Counted from the first letter of the stretch, positions 1 to 13,627 are shown. The stretch is DNA of 64,000 nucleotides from Klebsiella planticola ATCC 33531 (GCF_000735435.1 NZ_JMPP01000017.1:62001-126000), one strand, 5' to 3'. The notes: generated by a model from the sequence alone, not told the origin. Made by a program: numbers and translations.

Positions 1-660
1 ATTGACGTGCGGGATTTCATCACCGGTATGCATAATATCATTGACCCGCAGCAACAGCTTACGGCCCAGTGTGCCGCCAGGGTGCGACAGCGCAAAATCT
101 TCAGCGGTAAAGCCGCGCGCTTCCAGCAGAGCAACCGCCAGCGCATCGCCCATCACCAGCGCGGCGGTGGTGCTGGAGGTGGGCGCCAGCCCTAACGGGC
201 AGGCTTCTTTCAGTACCTTCACGCAAAGGTGGATGTCCGCCGCGCGCGCCATGCTGCTTTCCGGGCGGCTGGTGATGCAGATAAGGGGAACCTGCTGGCG
301 TTTGAGCACCGGAATCAGCGCCAGGATCTCGTTCGACTCGCCGGAGTTCGAGAGCGCGATAACCACATCCTTCGGCGTCACCATGCCTAAATCGCCGTGG
401 GCCGCTTCGCCAGGGTGAACGAAAAATGACGGCGTACCGGTGCTGGCAAACGTCGCCGCCATTTTACGCCCGATATGGCCGGATTTGCCCATCCCCATCA
501 CCACGACTTTACCCGCGCAGCGGAAGATCTTCTCGCAGGCATGGGTGAAATCTTCATTAATGTACTGATCGAGTTGAGCCAGACCTTCACGTTCAATTTC
601 CAGGACCTCGCGTCCTACCCGTTGAAAGTCAAAATCCGTTGGCAAATCTATTTGCGACAT
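1..660 (-). CDS. kdsD: D-arabinose 5-phosphate isomerase KdsD, 3' part cut by window edge
   Basis: The protein converts D-ribulose 5-phosphate to D-arabinose 5-phosphate, the first step of Kdo synthesis for lipopolysaccharide, in the cytosol. The reverse strand reads 220 codons from an ATG (start MSQIDLPTDFDF) without reaching a stop, so the C-terminal third lies outside the window. An SIS sugar-isomerase domain is visible (GMGKSGHIG near residue 60, then the ALSNSGES segment). The visible end, around DIMHTGDEIPHV, enters the first CBS domain of the family. It lies 14 bp downstream of yrbG on the same strand, as in K-12. Identification is by close family resemblance. Confidence 0.96.
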   Translation of the reverse strand, partial: MSQIDLPTDFDFQRVGREVLEIEREGLAQLDQYINEDFTHACEKIFRCAGKVVVMGMGKSGHIGRKMAATFASTGTPSFFVHPGEAAHGDLGMVTPKDVVIALSNSGESNEILALIPVLKRQQVPLICITSRPESSMARAADIHLCVKVLKEACPLGLAPTSSTTAALVMGDALAVALLEARGFTAEDFALSHPGGTLGRKLLLRVNDIMHTGDEIPHVN

Positions 661-674
661 AGTGTTATCCCGAT

Positions 675-1652
675 TCATTCAACGAAGAGCGGTGCTGCCC
701 AGTACAGCATCGCCAACCAAACCACAAAACCGCCGACCAGCAGCGCACCGACCAGGCGACCGGGTTGCCATTTGCGACGCCAGCATAGCAGGGCGAATAT
801 CACGCTGACGAACAGCATCACGGTGTAGTCGCGCGTAAAGGCCTCAGGTGCGAACGCTCCCGGGGCGATCAGTGCGGGTAATCCGAGAACCAGGGCGATA
901 TTCAGGATATTGGCGCCTATAATATTCCCGATAGCGATATCGTCTTCCCCTTTTCGTGCCCCGGCAATCGTCGTTGCCAGTTCCGGCAGGCTGGTGCCGA
1001 TCGCCACCACCGTTAAGCCGACGGTGAGCTCGCTGATAGCGAAGTAGTTTGCCAGCACGGTAGCATTATCCACGACCATTCGGGTTGCCATAGGCATCAC
1101 AATCATGGCTACGCCCAGCCAGAGCAGGGCCACGGGAAGCGAACCTTCTCGTGGAAGCTCTGCCATCTGTTCCCGGGTCAGGCTATCGCTGCCCTGACGT
1201 TCCGCCAGCCGGGCGATTTTAATCGTAAACAGCAGCCACAGCAGGGCGAGCGCCAGTAAGAAAAGACCGTCCATTCGGGACAGCTGCCCATCGTACAGCA
1301 CAAAGCTTGCCAGCAAACTGACCAGCAACATTAGCGGTAACTCGCGGCGCAGGATATCAGAATGCACGGTAAATGGACGCAACAAGGCAGCGAGGCCGAG
1401 TATTAATAATATATTGGTAATATTGGAACCGAGCGCCGTGCCGATCGCCAGATCGGTCTGTCCGTGCAGAGACGCGGCGGCGGAAACGATGATCTCCGGC
1501 AGGCTGGTGCCGATACTGACCACCGTCATCCCGATAATGAGCGGGGGGATCCCTATCATGCGGCAAAGTATTGAAGCGGCGTAGACCAGACGATCGGCGC
1601 TGTAAACTACCAGCAGTAAACCAATTATTAACAGAGCCGTCGCTAAGAGCAT
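675..1652 (-). CDS. yrbG: Calcium/sodium:proton antiporter family protein YrbG
   Basis: This 325-residue inner-membrane protein belongs to the Ca2+:cation antiporter (CaCA) family. It shows the two inverted halves typical of the family, each with an alpha-repeat: GTSLPEIIVS in the first half and GTSLPELATT in the second, both followed by GxxxGSN/GAN-type segments (GTALGSNITN, GNIIGANILN). About ten hydrophobic helices are seen. It is the first gene of the yrbG-kdsD pair and diverges from the mla operon. The physiological substrate of YrbG in enterobacteria is not firmly known; a transport role is inferred from the family. Confidence 0.93.
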   Translation of the reverse strand: MLLATALLIIGLLLVVYSADRLVYAASILCRMIGIPPLIIGMTVVSIGTSLPEIIVSAAASLHGQTDLAIGTALGSNITNILLILGLAALLRPFTVHSDILRRELPLMLLVSLLASFVLYDGQLSRMDGLFLLALALLWLLFTIKIARLAERQGSDSLTREQMAELPREGSLPVALLWLGVAMIVMPMATRMVVDNATVLANYFAISELTVGLTVVAIGTSLPELATTIAGARKGEDDIAIGNIIGANILNIALVLGLPALIAPGAFAPEAFTRDYTVMLFVSVIFALLCWRRKWQPGRLVGALLVGGFVVWLAMLYWAAPLFVE

Positions 1653-1725
1653 CTAAAGTCCTTTCTTCAGGTATAATCGTCGATTCGCTGTACCGGTCCA
1701 TCTGCAGCGTAACGAATTCTTAATT

Positions 1726-1753
1726 TTGACTTTATGTTTGTCAAAAGTAAAAC
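1726..1753 (+). promoter_or_regulatory. Possible mla operon promoter
   Basis: A -35-like TTGACT (1726-1731) and a -10-like TAAAAC (1748-1753) are spaced by 16 bp in the yrbG-mlaF intergenic region and point toward mlaF. This is a motif match only. Confidence 0.3.
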
Positions 1754-1863
1754 AAATGCCAGCTTTCGCTAACCCAGGCAGGTAAGATTCTGTAAAAATG
1801 TTGGGTTTGTGGCGAAGGTACGCGCCATGCTTAGCCCGAGGGATGTTTAGTAAGGATGATTTT

Positions 1864-3464
<1,601 letters not shown>

Positions 3465-3468
3465 GTTC

Positions 3469-4020
3469 ATGCAAACGAAAAAAAGTGAAATCTGGGTAGG
3501 TGTGTTCTTACTGGTTGCGTTGCTGGCTGCGCTGTTTGTCTGTCTCAAAGCCGCCAACGTGACCTCTTTACGTACCGAGCCGACGTATCGTATCTATGCC
3601 ACCTTTGACAATATTGGTGGGCTGAAGGCGCGTTCTCCGGTCCGCATTGGCGGCGTGGTCGTGGGCCGGGTGGCGGATATTACGCTTGACCCGAAAACCT
3701 ACCTGCCGCGGGTCGCGCTCGATATTGATGAGAGCTACAACCATATTCCTGATTCCAGCTCGCTGGCTATTCGTACCTCAGGTCTGCTGGGAGAACAGTA
3801 TCTGGCGCTGAATATCGGTTTCGACGATCCGGAACTGGGGACGTCTATCCTTAAAGATGGCAGCACTATTCAGGACACCAAGTCTGCCATGGTTCTGGAA
3901 GACCTGATTGGTCAGTTCCTTTATAGCAGTAAGGGCAGTGACAATAAGAATTCTGGCGATGATTCGGCAGCGACAGATAGTCATACTAGCGCGACGCCAC
4001 CGGCCGCCACGACGCATTAA
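3469..4020 (+). CDS. mlaD: MCE-domain substrate-binding protein MlaD
   Basis: MlaD is anchored in the inner membrane and forms a periplasmic hexameric ring that hands phospholipids to or from MlaC. The 183 residues comprise a single N-terminal transmembrane helix (about 8-28, WVGVFLLVALLAALFVCL), an MCE domain (about 39-118, with VRIGGVVVGRVADI), and a helical C-terminus ending in a low-complexity Ser/Thr/Ala tail. The ATG at 3469 gives the family length; an upstream in-frame start at 3454 would overlap mlaE and add five residues. It sits between mlaE and mlaC in the operon. Confidence 0.97.
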   Translation: MQTKKSEIWVGVFLLVALLAALFVCLKAANVTSLRTEPTYRIYATFDNIGGLKARSPVRIGGVVVGRVADITLDPKTYLPRVALDIDESYNHIPDSSSLAIRTSGLLGEQYLALNIGFDDPELGTSILKDGSTIQDTKSAMVLEDLIGQFLYSSKGSDNKNSGDDSAATDSHTSATPPAATTH

Positions 4021-4038
4021 TTTCAGGAGAGACACCCT

Positions 4039-4674
4039 ATGTTTAAACGTTTAATGATGATCGCCATGCTGGTGATTGCTCCCTTGACGGCTGCTACGGC
4101 GGCGGATCAGTCCAATCCCTATAAGCTGATGAACGAAGCGGCGCAGAAGACCTTCGATCGTCTGAAAAATGAACAGTCGAAGATTCAGGCTAACCCGAAC
4201 TATCTGCGTGATATCGTTGACCAGGAGCTGATGCCGTATGTCCAGGTGAAGTATGCCGGCGCGCTGGTGCTGGGCCGGTATTACAAAGATGCGACCCCGG
4301 CGCAGCGCGAAGCCTACTTTGTCGCCTTCCGTGAATACCTGAAGCAGGCCTACGGCCAGGCGCTGGCTATGTACCATGGTCAAACCTATCAAATTGCTCC
4401 GGAACAACCGCTGGGCGATGCAACTATCATCCCTATTCGCGTGACGATCATCGATCCCAATGGCCGCCCTCCGGTGCGCCTGGATTTCCAGTGGCGTAAA
4501 AACACCCAGACCGGTAACTGGCAGGCTTACGATATGATTGCCGAAGGGGTGAGCATGATCACCACCAAACAAAACGAGTGGAGCGACCTGCTGCGCACCA
4601 AAGGCGTTGATGGCCTGACCGCGCAACTGAAAGCGATCTCCGCGCAGCCGATCACTCTGGAACAGAAAAAATAA
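4039..4674 (+). CDS. mlaC: Periplasmic phospholipid-binding protein MlaC
   Basis: MlaC shuttles phospholipids across the periplasm between the outer-membrane MlaA-porin complex and the inner-membrane MlaFEDB complex. The 211-residue precursor starts with a clear Sec signal peptide (basic MFKR, hydrophobic core, cleavage near LTAATAA|DQ). The mature part has the Ttg2D/MlaC fold signature, for example [18 protein letters not shown] and the DWQAYD-like region near residue 160. A good ribosome site (CAGGAGAG) precedes the ATG. Its stop overlaps the start of mlaB by one base. Confidence 0.97.
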   Translation: MFKRLMMIAMLVIAPLTAATAADQSNPYKLMNEAAQKTFDRLKNEQSKIQANPNYLRDIVDQELMPYVQVKYAGALVLGRYYKDATPAQREAYFVAFREYLKQAYGQALAMYHGQTYQIAPEQPLGDATIIPIRVTIIDPNGRPPVRLDFQWRKNTQTGNWQAYDMIAEGVSMITTKQNEWSDLLRTKGVDGLTAQLKAISAQPITLEQKK

Positions 4675-4964
4675 TGACCGGGCAGCTGAGCTGGACTCGC
4701 GACGGCGAGCGACTGGCGCTGCACGGGGAGCTGGACCAGGATCTGCTGGTCCCGCTCTGGGAAGCCCGTGCACAAGCGACCGATGGCGTATCGACTATCG
4801 ACCTGAGCGCGCTGACCCGGGTGGATACCGCCGGCCTGGCGCTGCTGATGCACTTTGTGGCGTTAATTCGCCACCAGGGCCGGGAAGCGAAACTGATTGG
4901 CAAGAGCGACAACCTGCAAACTTTAGTCAGTCTTTACAACCTTCCCGCCGATATGATCCCATAG
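4674..4964 (+). CDS. mlaB: STAS-domain regulatory subunit MlaB
   Basis: MlaB is the small cytoplasmic STAS-domain partner of MlaF, needed for assembly and activity of the transporter. The 96 residues contain the typical STAS phosphorylation-loop region, here TIDLSALTRVDTAGLALL, with a Thr where anti-sigma antagonists carry the modified Ser/Thr. It is the last gene of mlaFEDCB, overlaps mlaC by one base and is followed by a strong terminator. Confidence 0.95.
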   Translation: MTGQLSWTRDGERLALHGELDQDLLVPLWEARAQATDGVSTIDLSALTRVDTAGLALLMHFVALIRHQGREAKLIGKSDNLQTLVSLYNLPADMIP

Positions 4965-4996
4965 TTTTTCAGTGCGTTACTGCTGAGGTTATCCTG

Positions 4997-5029
4997 AAAG
5001 CCCCATCAATATCTTCGATGGGGCTTTTT
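4997..5029 (+). terminator. Rho-independent terminator of the mla operon
   Basis: A GC-rich hairpin (AAAGCCCCATC / GATGGGGCTTT) followed by a T run lies 33 bp after the mlaB stop. Confidence 0.9.
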
Positions 5030-5100
5030 GCTTATTTAAGACCGCGCCACTTTCCTCTAAGATGTTGGGCTATTTTCACTACCAGATAAAATTTGAACCC

Positions 5101-5355
5101 ATGGAAAATCATGAAATTCAGACCGTGCTGATGAACGCACTCTCCCTTCAGGAAGTCCACGTCTCTGGCGATGGCAGTCACTTTCAGGTTATTGCTGTGG
5201 GTGAGATGTTTGACGGCATGAGCCGGGTAAAAAAACAGCAGGCAGTCTACGCTCCGCTGATGGAATACATTGCCGACAACCGCATTCATGCTCTGTCGAT
5301 CAAAGCATTTACCCCGCAAGAATGGGCCCGGGACCGCAAACTCAACGGCTTTTAA
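5101..5355 (+). CDS. ibaG: BolA-family protein IbaG
   Basis: IbaG is an acid-responsive BolA-like protein thought to bind monothiol glutaredoxin and an iron-sulfur cluster. The 84 residues cover the BolA fold, with the [14 protein letters not shown] strand region and the helix-turn segment [15 protein letters not shown]. The ATG at 5101 (MENHEIQ) is chosen because it gives the length of the K-12 protein; an in-frame codon at 5062 would add 13 residues inside the leader. It stands 54 bp before murA, as in K-12, and is probably co-transcribed with it. Confidence 0.94.
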   Translation: MENHEIQTVLMNALSLQEVHVSGDGSHFQVIAVGEMFDGMSRVKKQQAVYAPLMEYIADNRIHALSIKAFTPQEWARDRKLNGF

Positions 5356-5394
5356 GCTGCAGGGATGTTCCCCGCAGCGTATGTGAATTCTTAA

Positions 5395-6669
<1,275 letters not shown>

Positions 6670-6681
6670 CTCTGTAGTGAT

Positions 6682-6717
6682 AACAGCCCCTTGACGTGTG
6701 TCCGGGGGCTGTTTTTT
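6682..6717 (+). terminator. Rho-independent terminator after murA
   Basis: The hairpin AACAGCCCC...GGGGGCTGTT is followed by a run of six T, 12 bp after the murA stop. Confidence 0.88.
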
Positions 6718-6748
6718 ATTCCGTCCTGTTGCACTCAGCGAACCGCTT

Positions 6749-7021
6749 TCATTCGCTCTCTTTCTTCTGGCGTATCATTTGCGTTCTGTCGATAAACTGA
6801 TGCGTTACCGGGTCATGATAGCGTGAGGGCCAGATAATCCACGGCTTCGTATCCAGCGCATGAGCAATAATCAGCTCGCCTTTTGGCCATGGCCGGGTCA
6901 ATGCATTCGCCAGCGTTGAAGAACTCAAGCCGTTACGCCGCGACTCCGCTGCCAGCGAAGTCCCTTTTTTGCGCAATCCAGCAATGATATCTGCCGGATG
7001 CCAGTCGATGAACTTTTCCAT
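6749..7021 (-). CDS. sfsB: Ner-like DNA-binding transcriptional regulator SfsB
   Basis: This 90-residue protein resembles SfsB (Nlp) of K-12, a homologue of the Ner repressor of phage Mu that was found as an activator of maltose genes in multicopy. A helix-turn-helix is visible at about residues 20-45 (GTSLAAESRRNGLSSSTLAN). It is transcribed convergently to murA and lies downstream of ispB on the same strand, with 200 bp between them. Its normal target genes are not known to me. Confidence 0.9.
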   Translation of the reverse strand: MEKFIDWHPADIIAGLRKKGTSLAAESRRNGLSSSTLANALTRPWPKGELIIAHALDTKPWIIWPSRYHDPVTHQFIDRTQMIRQKKESE

Positions 7022-7221
7022 AAATTCTCCTGGTGGTGATGATCCCGCTTGCCTGATATATGAGCAACGGAATGACTATACTCCCAGGTTTAATTAAGTT
7101 CTAACAAGTTCTTGTAAGGTGTCTTGATATTCGGAATATACCAGGAAATAAGGCGAGAAATGAATTTTACTGGAACTTTATGGCCTGTTCCCGCGCCATC
7201 GCGGGAACAGGGGAGGGGGAA

Positions 7222-8193
7222 TCAGTGGTCGCGTTGTACCGCAATATGGGCAAGACCGATAAGCGCTTCACGCCATGGGGAATCCGGTAAGACCTGAAGC
7301 ACCGCAATGGCTTTGTCCGCTTCCTCTTCCGCGCGTTTACGGGTCCACTCCAGTGAGCCGCAGGTCGCCATCGTCTCGAGAACCGCGTCGAGAAGGTGAC
7401 GCCCGTTGCCTTGCTCAATCGCTCCGCGAATCATCGCTGACTGCTCTGGAGTGCCATGACGCATGGCATGCAATAACGGTAACGTTGGTTTGCCTTCGTT
7501 CAGGTCATCACCCACGTTTTTGCCGAGACGCTCACCATCAGAGCTGTAGTCCAGTAAATCGTCGATCAGCTGGAATGCCGTGCCGAGATAACGACCATAG
7601 TCCTGAAGCGCTTGCTCCTGTTCTGCGGTACAACCGGCCAGGATGCCGGAACACTGTGCGGCGGCTTCAAACAGACGGGCTGTTTTGCTGTAAATTACCC
7701 GCATATAGTTTTCTTCGGTGATGTCCGGGTCGTTGACGTTCATCAACTGCAGCACTTCGCCTTCGGCAATGACGTTAACGGCTTTAGACATCACTTCCAG
7801 CACTTTTAACGAGCCGAGGCTGGTCATCATCTGGAAAGAGCGGGTATAGATAAAATCACCAACCAGCACGCTGGCTGCGTTGCCAAAAGCGGCGTTTGCC
7901 GTCGCCTTGCCGCGGCGCATATCGGATTCATCAACGACATCATCATGCAACAAGGTGGCGGTATGAATAAATTCGATCAGTGCGGCAATAGTGACATGCG
8001 CGTCGCCCTGGTAACCCACTGCCCGGGCGGCAAGAACCGCAATCATCGGACGAATACGTTTACCGCCTCCGCTAACGATGTAATAGCCTAATTGATTGAT
8101 AAGCTGAACATCTGAGTCAAGTTGCTCAAGGATTGTCGCATTGACACCCGCCATATCCTGCGCGGTTAACTCATTGATTTTTTCTAAATTCAT
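7222..8193 (-). CDS. ispB: Octaprenyl diphosphate synthase IspB
   Basis: IspB extends farnesyl diphosphate with isopentenyl units to the C40 chain used as the side chain of ubiquinone and menaquinone. The 323 residues show both aspartate-rich Mg2+ sites of trans-prenyltransferases: DDVVDESD (first, about 84-91) and QLIDDLLDY (second, about 210). GGGKRIRP near residue 43 is the substrate-binding signature. The gene diverges from rplU. It is essential in K-12. Confidence 0.97.
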   Translation of the reverse strand: MNLEKINELTAQDMAGVNATILEQLDSDVQLINQLGYYIVSGGGKRIRPMIAVLAARAVGYQGDAHVTIAALIEFIHTATLLHDDVVDESDMRRGKATANAAFGNAASVLVGDFIYTRSFQMMTSLGSLKVLEVMSKAVNVIAEGEVLQLMNVNDPDITEENYMRVIYSKTARLFEAAAQCSGILAGCTAEQEQALQDYGRYLGTAFQLIDDLLDYSSDGERLGKNVGDDLNEGKPTLPLLHAMRHGTPEQSAMIRGAIEQGNGRHLLDAVLETMATCGSLEWTRKRAEEEADKAIAVLQVLPDSPWREALIGLAHIAVQRDH

Positions 8194-8353
8194 CGCAAAA
8201 GCCGGGCCACATGTCCTGTTACCGCGAATCCAGGTGGGTTCACAGAAGGATTAAGATAGAATTAAACGAAGCTATGATTGTACTGAAAAATTGCCATAGA
8301 TAAACGTTAGCGTGAAAGTTGTGTTTTTTTTCTGCGTTGATCGCTAATCGCTC

Positions 8354-8382
8354 TTGTCAAAGGCTCGCGTTTTGCGTAATAT
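8354..8382 (+). promoter_or_regulatory. Promoter of rplU-rpmA
   Basis: TTGTCA (8354-8359) and TAATAT (8377-8382) are spaced by exactly 17 bp and point to rplU, about 70 bp upstream of its start. A GC-rich discriminator (TCGCGCCC) follows, typical of stringently controlled ribosomal promoters. Confidence 0.7.
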
Positions 8383-8408
8383 TCGCGCCCTATTGTGAAT
8401 ATTTATAG

Positions 8409-8765
<357 letters not shown>

Positions 8766-8784
8766 GACCTGAGGAGAGATTTAA

Positions 8785-9042
<258 letters not shown>

Positions 9043-9068
9043 GTTTTTCGTGGTCCGGTAACGGATTA

Positions 9069-9097
9069 AAGCCCCGCAACGTGTTGCGGGGCTTTTT
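9069..9097 (+). terminator. Rho-independent terminator after rpmA
   Basis: The hairpin AAAGCCCCGCAAC / GTTGCGGGGCTTT is followed by T residues, 27 bp after the rpmA stop. Confidence 0.9.
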
Positions 9098-9137
9098 ACA
9101 TTAGAATCCCGGATATTTTTCTGCAGGGAAAACGGGT

Positions 9138-10103
9138 ATGAAGCAGCAGGCCGGCATTGGCATTCTTTTGGCCCTCACCACCGCGATGTGCTGGGGAGCG
9201 TTGCCCATTGCCATGAAGCAGGTTCTTGAAGTGATGGCGCCGCCGACGGTGGTGTTTTATCGCTTTTTGATGGCAAGTATCGGCCTTGGCACAATCCTCG
9301 CTATCAGAGGTAAACTGCCGCCGCTGCGCCTCTTTCGCAAACCGCGCTGGCTGGTTCTACTGGCCATTGCGACGGGCGGCCTGTTTGGTAACTTCATTCT
9401 GTTCAGCTCTTCCCTGCAATATCTTAGCCCCACGGCTTCTCAGGTGATCGGACAGCTATCTCCGGTCGGTATGATGGTGGCCAGCGTATTCATCCTTAAG
9501 GAGAAAATGCGTGGTACCCAGGTCGTGGGAGCACTGATGTTGATTTGCGGGCTGGTGATGTTCTTTAACACCAGCCTGATTGAGATTTTTACCCGCCTGA
9601 CGGATTACACGTGGGGGGTAATTTTTGGCGTTGCAGCGGCTGCGGTTTGGGTCAGCTACGGCGTCGCGCAAAAGGTGTTATTACGCCGCCTGGCGTCACA
9701 GCAAATCCTCTTTTTGCTGTACACTTTATGTACGATAGCGTTGCTGCCGTTGGCGACGCTCTCACAAGTTCTGGCGTTAAGCAACTGGCAACTGGCGTGC
9801 CTGATTTTCTGCGGGTTAAATACCCTGGTAGGCTACGGTGCGCTGGCGGAAGCCATGGCGCGCTGGCAGGCAGCTCAGGTGAGCGCGTTGATTACCTTAA
9901 CGCCATTGTTTACGCTGCTTTTTTCAGATTTATTATCACTGGCCTGGCCCGATGTTTTCGCCAGACCGATGTTAAACCTGTTAGGTTATCTCGGTGCGTT
10001 TGTCGTGGTTGCGGGCGCGATGTATTCCGCCATAGGCCACCGTCTTTGGGGTGGCTTACGTAAGCGTGAAGCGGTTGTACCGCTGCCCCGCTCAGGCGAA
10101 TGA
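9138..10103 (+). CDS. yhbE: EamA-type (DMT superfamily) inner-membrane transporter YhbE
   Basis: This 321-residue protein has ten hydrophobic segments in two EamA repeats, the layout of drug/metabolite transporters. The first repeat begins GILLALTTAMCWGALPIAMK. The substrate is unknown. It sits 15 bp before obgE on the same strand, as in K-12, and probably shares its transcript. The C-terminus ends in a short basic cytoplasmic tail. Confidence 0.92.
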   Translation: MKQQAGIGILLALTTAMCWGALPIAMKQVLEVMAPPTVVFYRFLMASIGLGTILAIRGKLPPLRLFRKPRWLVLLAIATGGLFGNFILFSSSLQYLSPTASQVIGQLSPVGMMVASVFILKEKMRGTQVVGALMLICGLVMFFNTSLIEIFTRLTDYTWGVIFGVAAAAVWVSYGVAQKVLLRRLASQQILFLLYTLCTIALLPLATLSQVLALSNWQLACLIFCGLNTLVGYGALAEAMARWQAAQVSALITLTPLFTLLFSDLLSLAWPDVFARPMLNLLGYLGAFVVVAGAMYSAIGHRLWGGLRKREAVVPLPRSGE

Positions 10104-11297
<1,194 letters not shown>

Positions 11298-11385
11298 GTT
11301 GCTGGAGCGCCCCGGTACATTGCCGATCGGGGCGACGGCAGGACTGCTGCCCGGATATGCCGGAAAGCGGTGCAGAACGCACTAA

Positions 11386-11412
11386 AAAGGGCCGCATTTG
11401 ATGCGGCCCTTT
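11386..11412. terminator. Terminator shared by convergent obgE and dacB
   Basis: The hairpin AAAGGGCCGCAT / ATGCGGCCCTTT has A and T runs on both sides and stands 3 bp from the dacB stop. It can act in both directions. Confidence 0.8.
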
Positions 11413-11415
11413 GTA

Positions 11416-12849
11416 TTAGTTGTTCTGGTACAAATCCTTATACAATCGACTCTCGAAGCGTACCAGCGGGATCCGGCGGTTGCGCTGATCCGCAGGCGGT
11501 ACCGCATAGCCTGATAAGTATTGTACGAAGGCGATTTTTTGCCCGCTGGCGGCGGTGATGAAACCTGCGAGGTTGTAAACGCCCTGCAGAGAACCCGTTT
11601 TGGCCGACACTTTACCATCGACCCCTGCCTGATTCAGGCCTGCACGATACTGCAGCGAGCCATCGTGGCCAGCCAGCGGCAGCATGGAGATGAAGTTGAG
11701 TTCATTATCGTGCTGGGCGATATATTGCAGCACCTGCATCATGGTTGCCGGAGCAATCAGGTTATGCCGCGACAGACCGGAACCGTCGGCAATAATCGTA
11801 TTACCGAGATCAATGCCGGCCTGTTGACGCAGGATCTGGCGCACCGCATCCGAACCGGCACGCCAGGTACCTGGTACCCCGAGACGAGCGTGACCAATGG
11901 TGCGAAAGACGGTGTCCGCGATCATGTTGTCTGATTTTTTTAACATGATCCGCAGGAGGTCGTGCAGCGGAGCTGATTGCGTCGTAGCCAGCACGGTTCC
12001 CGGATCGTTCGCCAGAGTCTGGCGCAGCAGCGTACCGCTATAGGTAATCCCTGCCTGGGTCAGTTCGGACTTCAGGATCACGCCAGCATAGCTTGCGCCA
12101 TCCTGAATGGCGAAAGCCAGCGGTAAGGGCTCACTACGCTGTGGCAGGCAACCTGTCAGGGTATAGCGGTTCAGGTCGCCGGTCACCACGTCGAGTTCGC
12201 AGTACTGGGCCTCCGCGGAGCCGCGGGCCAGCGTTCTCACCTGGCTAAACATCGTCACCGGGTAGTACGACGCGACGCGAATAAAGGCCAGATCGCCAGG
12301 TTTTTGCGCGCTATAAAGTGAGACAGAAAAACAGTTACGATCGACGATAGCGGCCGCAGGCGGGGCGCTAAAGCATTGGGTCATGTCGTTCCACGGCCAG
12401 CCCGGCGCTTTGTCGTGGCTGGCGAAGACCGAGGTATCAATCAAGACGTTCCCCTCGATCCGCTGGACGCCCGCTTTTTTTAGCGTCGCCACCATATTGC
12501 GAATATCCTGACGTTTCAGCGTGGGATCACCGCCAAAACGGGCAATCAGGTCGCCTTTTAGCACGCCGCCATCAAGGCTGCCTTTGGTTTCCAGCGTGGT
12601 GGTAAAACGAAAGTTCGGCCCGAGCTGCAGCAGAGCGGCCAGCGCAGTGATCACCTTCTGGGTACTGGCGGGGAGTGCCATCTGCTGGCTGTGGAAATCT
12701 ATCTCCGGCGTCGGGGAGCCAACCTTCTGCGCCATGAAGGCGAGGTTAGCACCCGCAGGCAGCTGGGTGATATATTCGTCAATGTTCGCCGCCTGAGCGC
12801 TAAACGCTATACCGGCGGTCAATCCGATGATAAATCTGGGAAATCGCAT
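11416..12849 (-). CDS. dacB: D-alanyl-D-alanine carboxypeptidase/endopeptidase PBP4 (DacB)
   Basis: PBP4 is a class C low-molecular-weight penicillin-binding protein that trims pentapeptides and cuts cross-links in the periplasm. The 477-residue precursor starts with a signal peptide (MRFPRFIIGLTAGIAFSAQA|AN). Catalytic motifs are present: SxxK as ASTQK with Ser62, SxN as KKSDN (about 305), and KTG as KTGSLQG (about 417). The long insertion between SxxK and SxN is usual for this class. In related species loss of DacB can raise ampC expression; that is family knowledge, not seen here. Confidence 0.97.
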   Translation of the reverse strand: MRFPRFIIGLTAGIAFSAQAANIDEYITQLPAGANLAFMAQKVGSPTPEIDFHSQQMALPASTQKVITALAALLQLGPNFRFTTTLETKGSLDGGVLKGDLIARFGGDPTLKRQDIRNMVATLKKAGVQRIEGNVLIDTSVFASHDKAPGWPWNDMTQCFSAPPAAAIVDRNCFSVSLYSAQKPGDLAFIRVASYYPVTMFSQVRTLARGSAEAQYCELDVVTGDLNRYTLTGCLPQRSEPLPLAFAIQDGASYAGVILKSELTQAGITYSGTLLRQTLANDPGTVLATTQSAPLHDLLRIMLKKSDNMIADTVFRTIGHARLGVPGTWRAGSDAVRQILRQQAGIDLGNTIIADGSGLSRHNLIAPATMMQVLQYIAQHDNELNFISMLPLAGHDGSLQYRAGLNQAGVDGKVSAKTGSLQGVYNLAGFITAASGQKIAFVQYLSGYAVPPADQRNRRIPLVRFESRLYKDLYQNN

Positions 12850-12913
12850 AATCTCGCGCTAACAACCTGAAACCAGGTCGTCATACTACGGTGCAACACC
12901 CTGTAAAGTAAAC

Positions 12914-12943
12914 GATGACCCATAGTGAACTTCAGGGTAAAAT
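12914..12943 (+). promoter_or_regulatory. Candidate greA promoter
   Basis: A -10 TAAAAT (12938-12943) with a weak -35 (GATGAC, 12914-12919, 18-bp spacing) lies about 140 bp before greA. This fits the long leader known for greA in K-12. Confidence 0.45.
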
Positions 12944-12968
12944 ACGTATCAAATTGAAAATTGCTGCT

Positions 12969-13005
12969 GACCTGGGGAATGTTTTCCGGGTCGGTTTTCT
13001 TTTTG
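12969..13005 (+). ncRNA. graL: GraL-like leader terminator upstream of greA
   Basis: Between the candidate promoter and greA there is a hairpin (GACCTGG at 12969-12975 pairing with CCGGGTC at 12986-12992, one G-U) followed by a T-rich tract with two long T runs. In K-12 the greA leader gives rise to a short RNA, GraL, by termination inside the leader. Position and structure fit such an RNA here; its ends and function are inferred. Confidence 0.5.
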
Positions 13006-13084
13006 CTCCTGTCCTGCTCAATGCCTGACTGGTGGCGGAACGGCGGCGTCCGTTCTATGAAGGAATGATAAAGAGGTATAACAA

Positions 13085-13561
13085 ATGCAAGCTATTCCGA
13101 TGACCTTACGTGGTGCTGAAAAACTTCGCGAAGAACTGGATTTTCTGAAGTCCGTTCGTCGTCCTGAAATCATCGCTGCTATTGCCGATGCGCGCGAACA
13201 TGGCGATCTGAAAGAGAACGCTGAGTACCACGCAGCCCGCGAGCAGCAAGGTTTCTGCGAAGGCCGCATTAAGGATATTGAAGCTAAGCTGTCCAATGCA
13301 CAGGTTATCGATATCACCAAAATGCCGAACAACGGGCGGGTGATTTTTGGTGCAACCGTAAAGGTCCTGAACCTTGATACCGATGAAGAACAGACTTACC
13401 GCATCGTGGGTGATGATGAAGCTGATTTTAAGCAAAATCTGATCTCTGTGAATTCACCGATTGCCCGTGGTTTGATCGGTAAAGAACAGGACGATGTAGT
13501 GACAATCCGCACACCAGGCGGTGAAGTAGAATACGAAATTATCAAGGTCGAGTACCTTTAA
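13085..13561 (+). CDS. greA: Transcription elongation factor GreA
   Basis: GreA enters the secondary channel of backtracked RNA polymerase and stimulates transcript cleavage. The 158 residues consist of the N-terminal coiled coil (about 1-75), which holds the acidic tip with Asp and Glu residues ([18 protein letters not shown]), and a C-terminal FKBP-like domain. It is preceded by a leader of about 140 bp with a terminator structure and followed by its own terminator, so it is a single-gene unit with leader control. Confidence 0.98.
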   Translation: MQAIPMTLRGAEKLREELDFLKSVRRPEIIAAIADAREHGDLKENAEYHAAREQQGFCEGRIKDIEAKLSNAQVIDITKMPNNGRVIFGATVKVLNLDTDEEQTYRIVGDDEADFKQNLISVNSPIARGLIGKEQDDVVTIRTPGGEVEYEIIKVEYL

Positions 13562-13603
13562 TCCGTATTTCCCGCTACCATGTTGATGGATTGTAAAGAA
13601 AGG

Positions 13604-13627
13604 AAAAAGGCCGCATAGCGGCCTTTT
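13604..13627 (+). terminator. Rho-independent terminator after greA
   Basis: The hairpin AAAAAGGCCGC / GCGGCCTTTT lies 43 bp after the greA stop. Confidence 0.85.

Noticed and set aside
4900-5060. Possible extra gene between mlaB and ibaG
   Set aside because: The gap holds only the terminator and the ibaG leader; the in-frame extension at 5062 is just an upstream start of ibaG.
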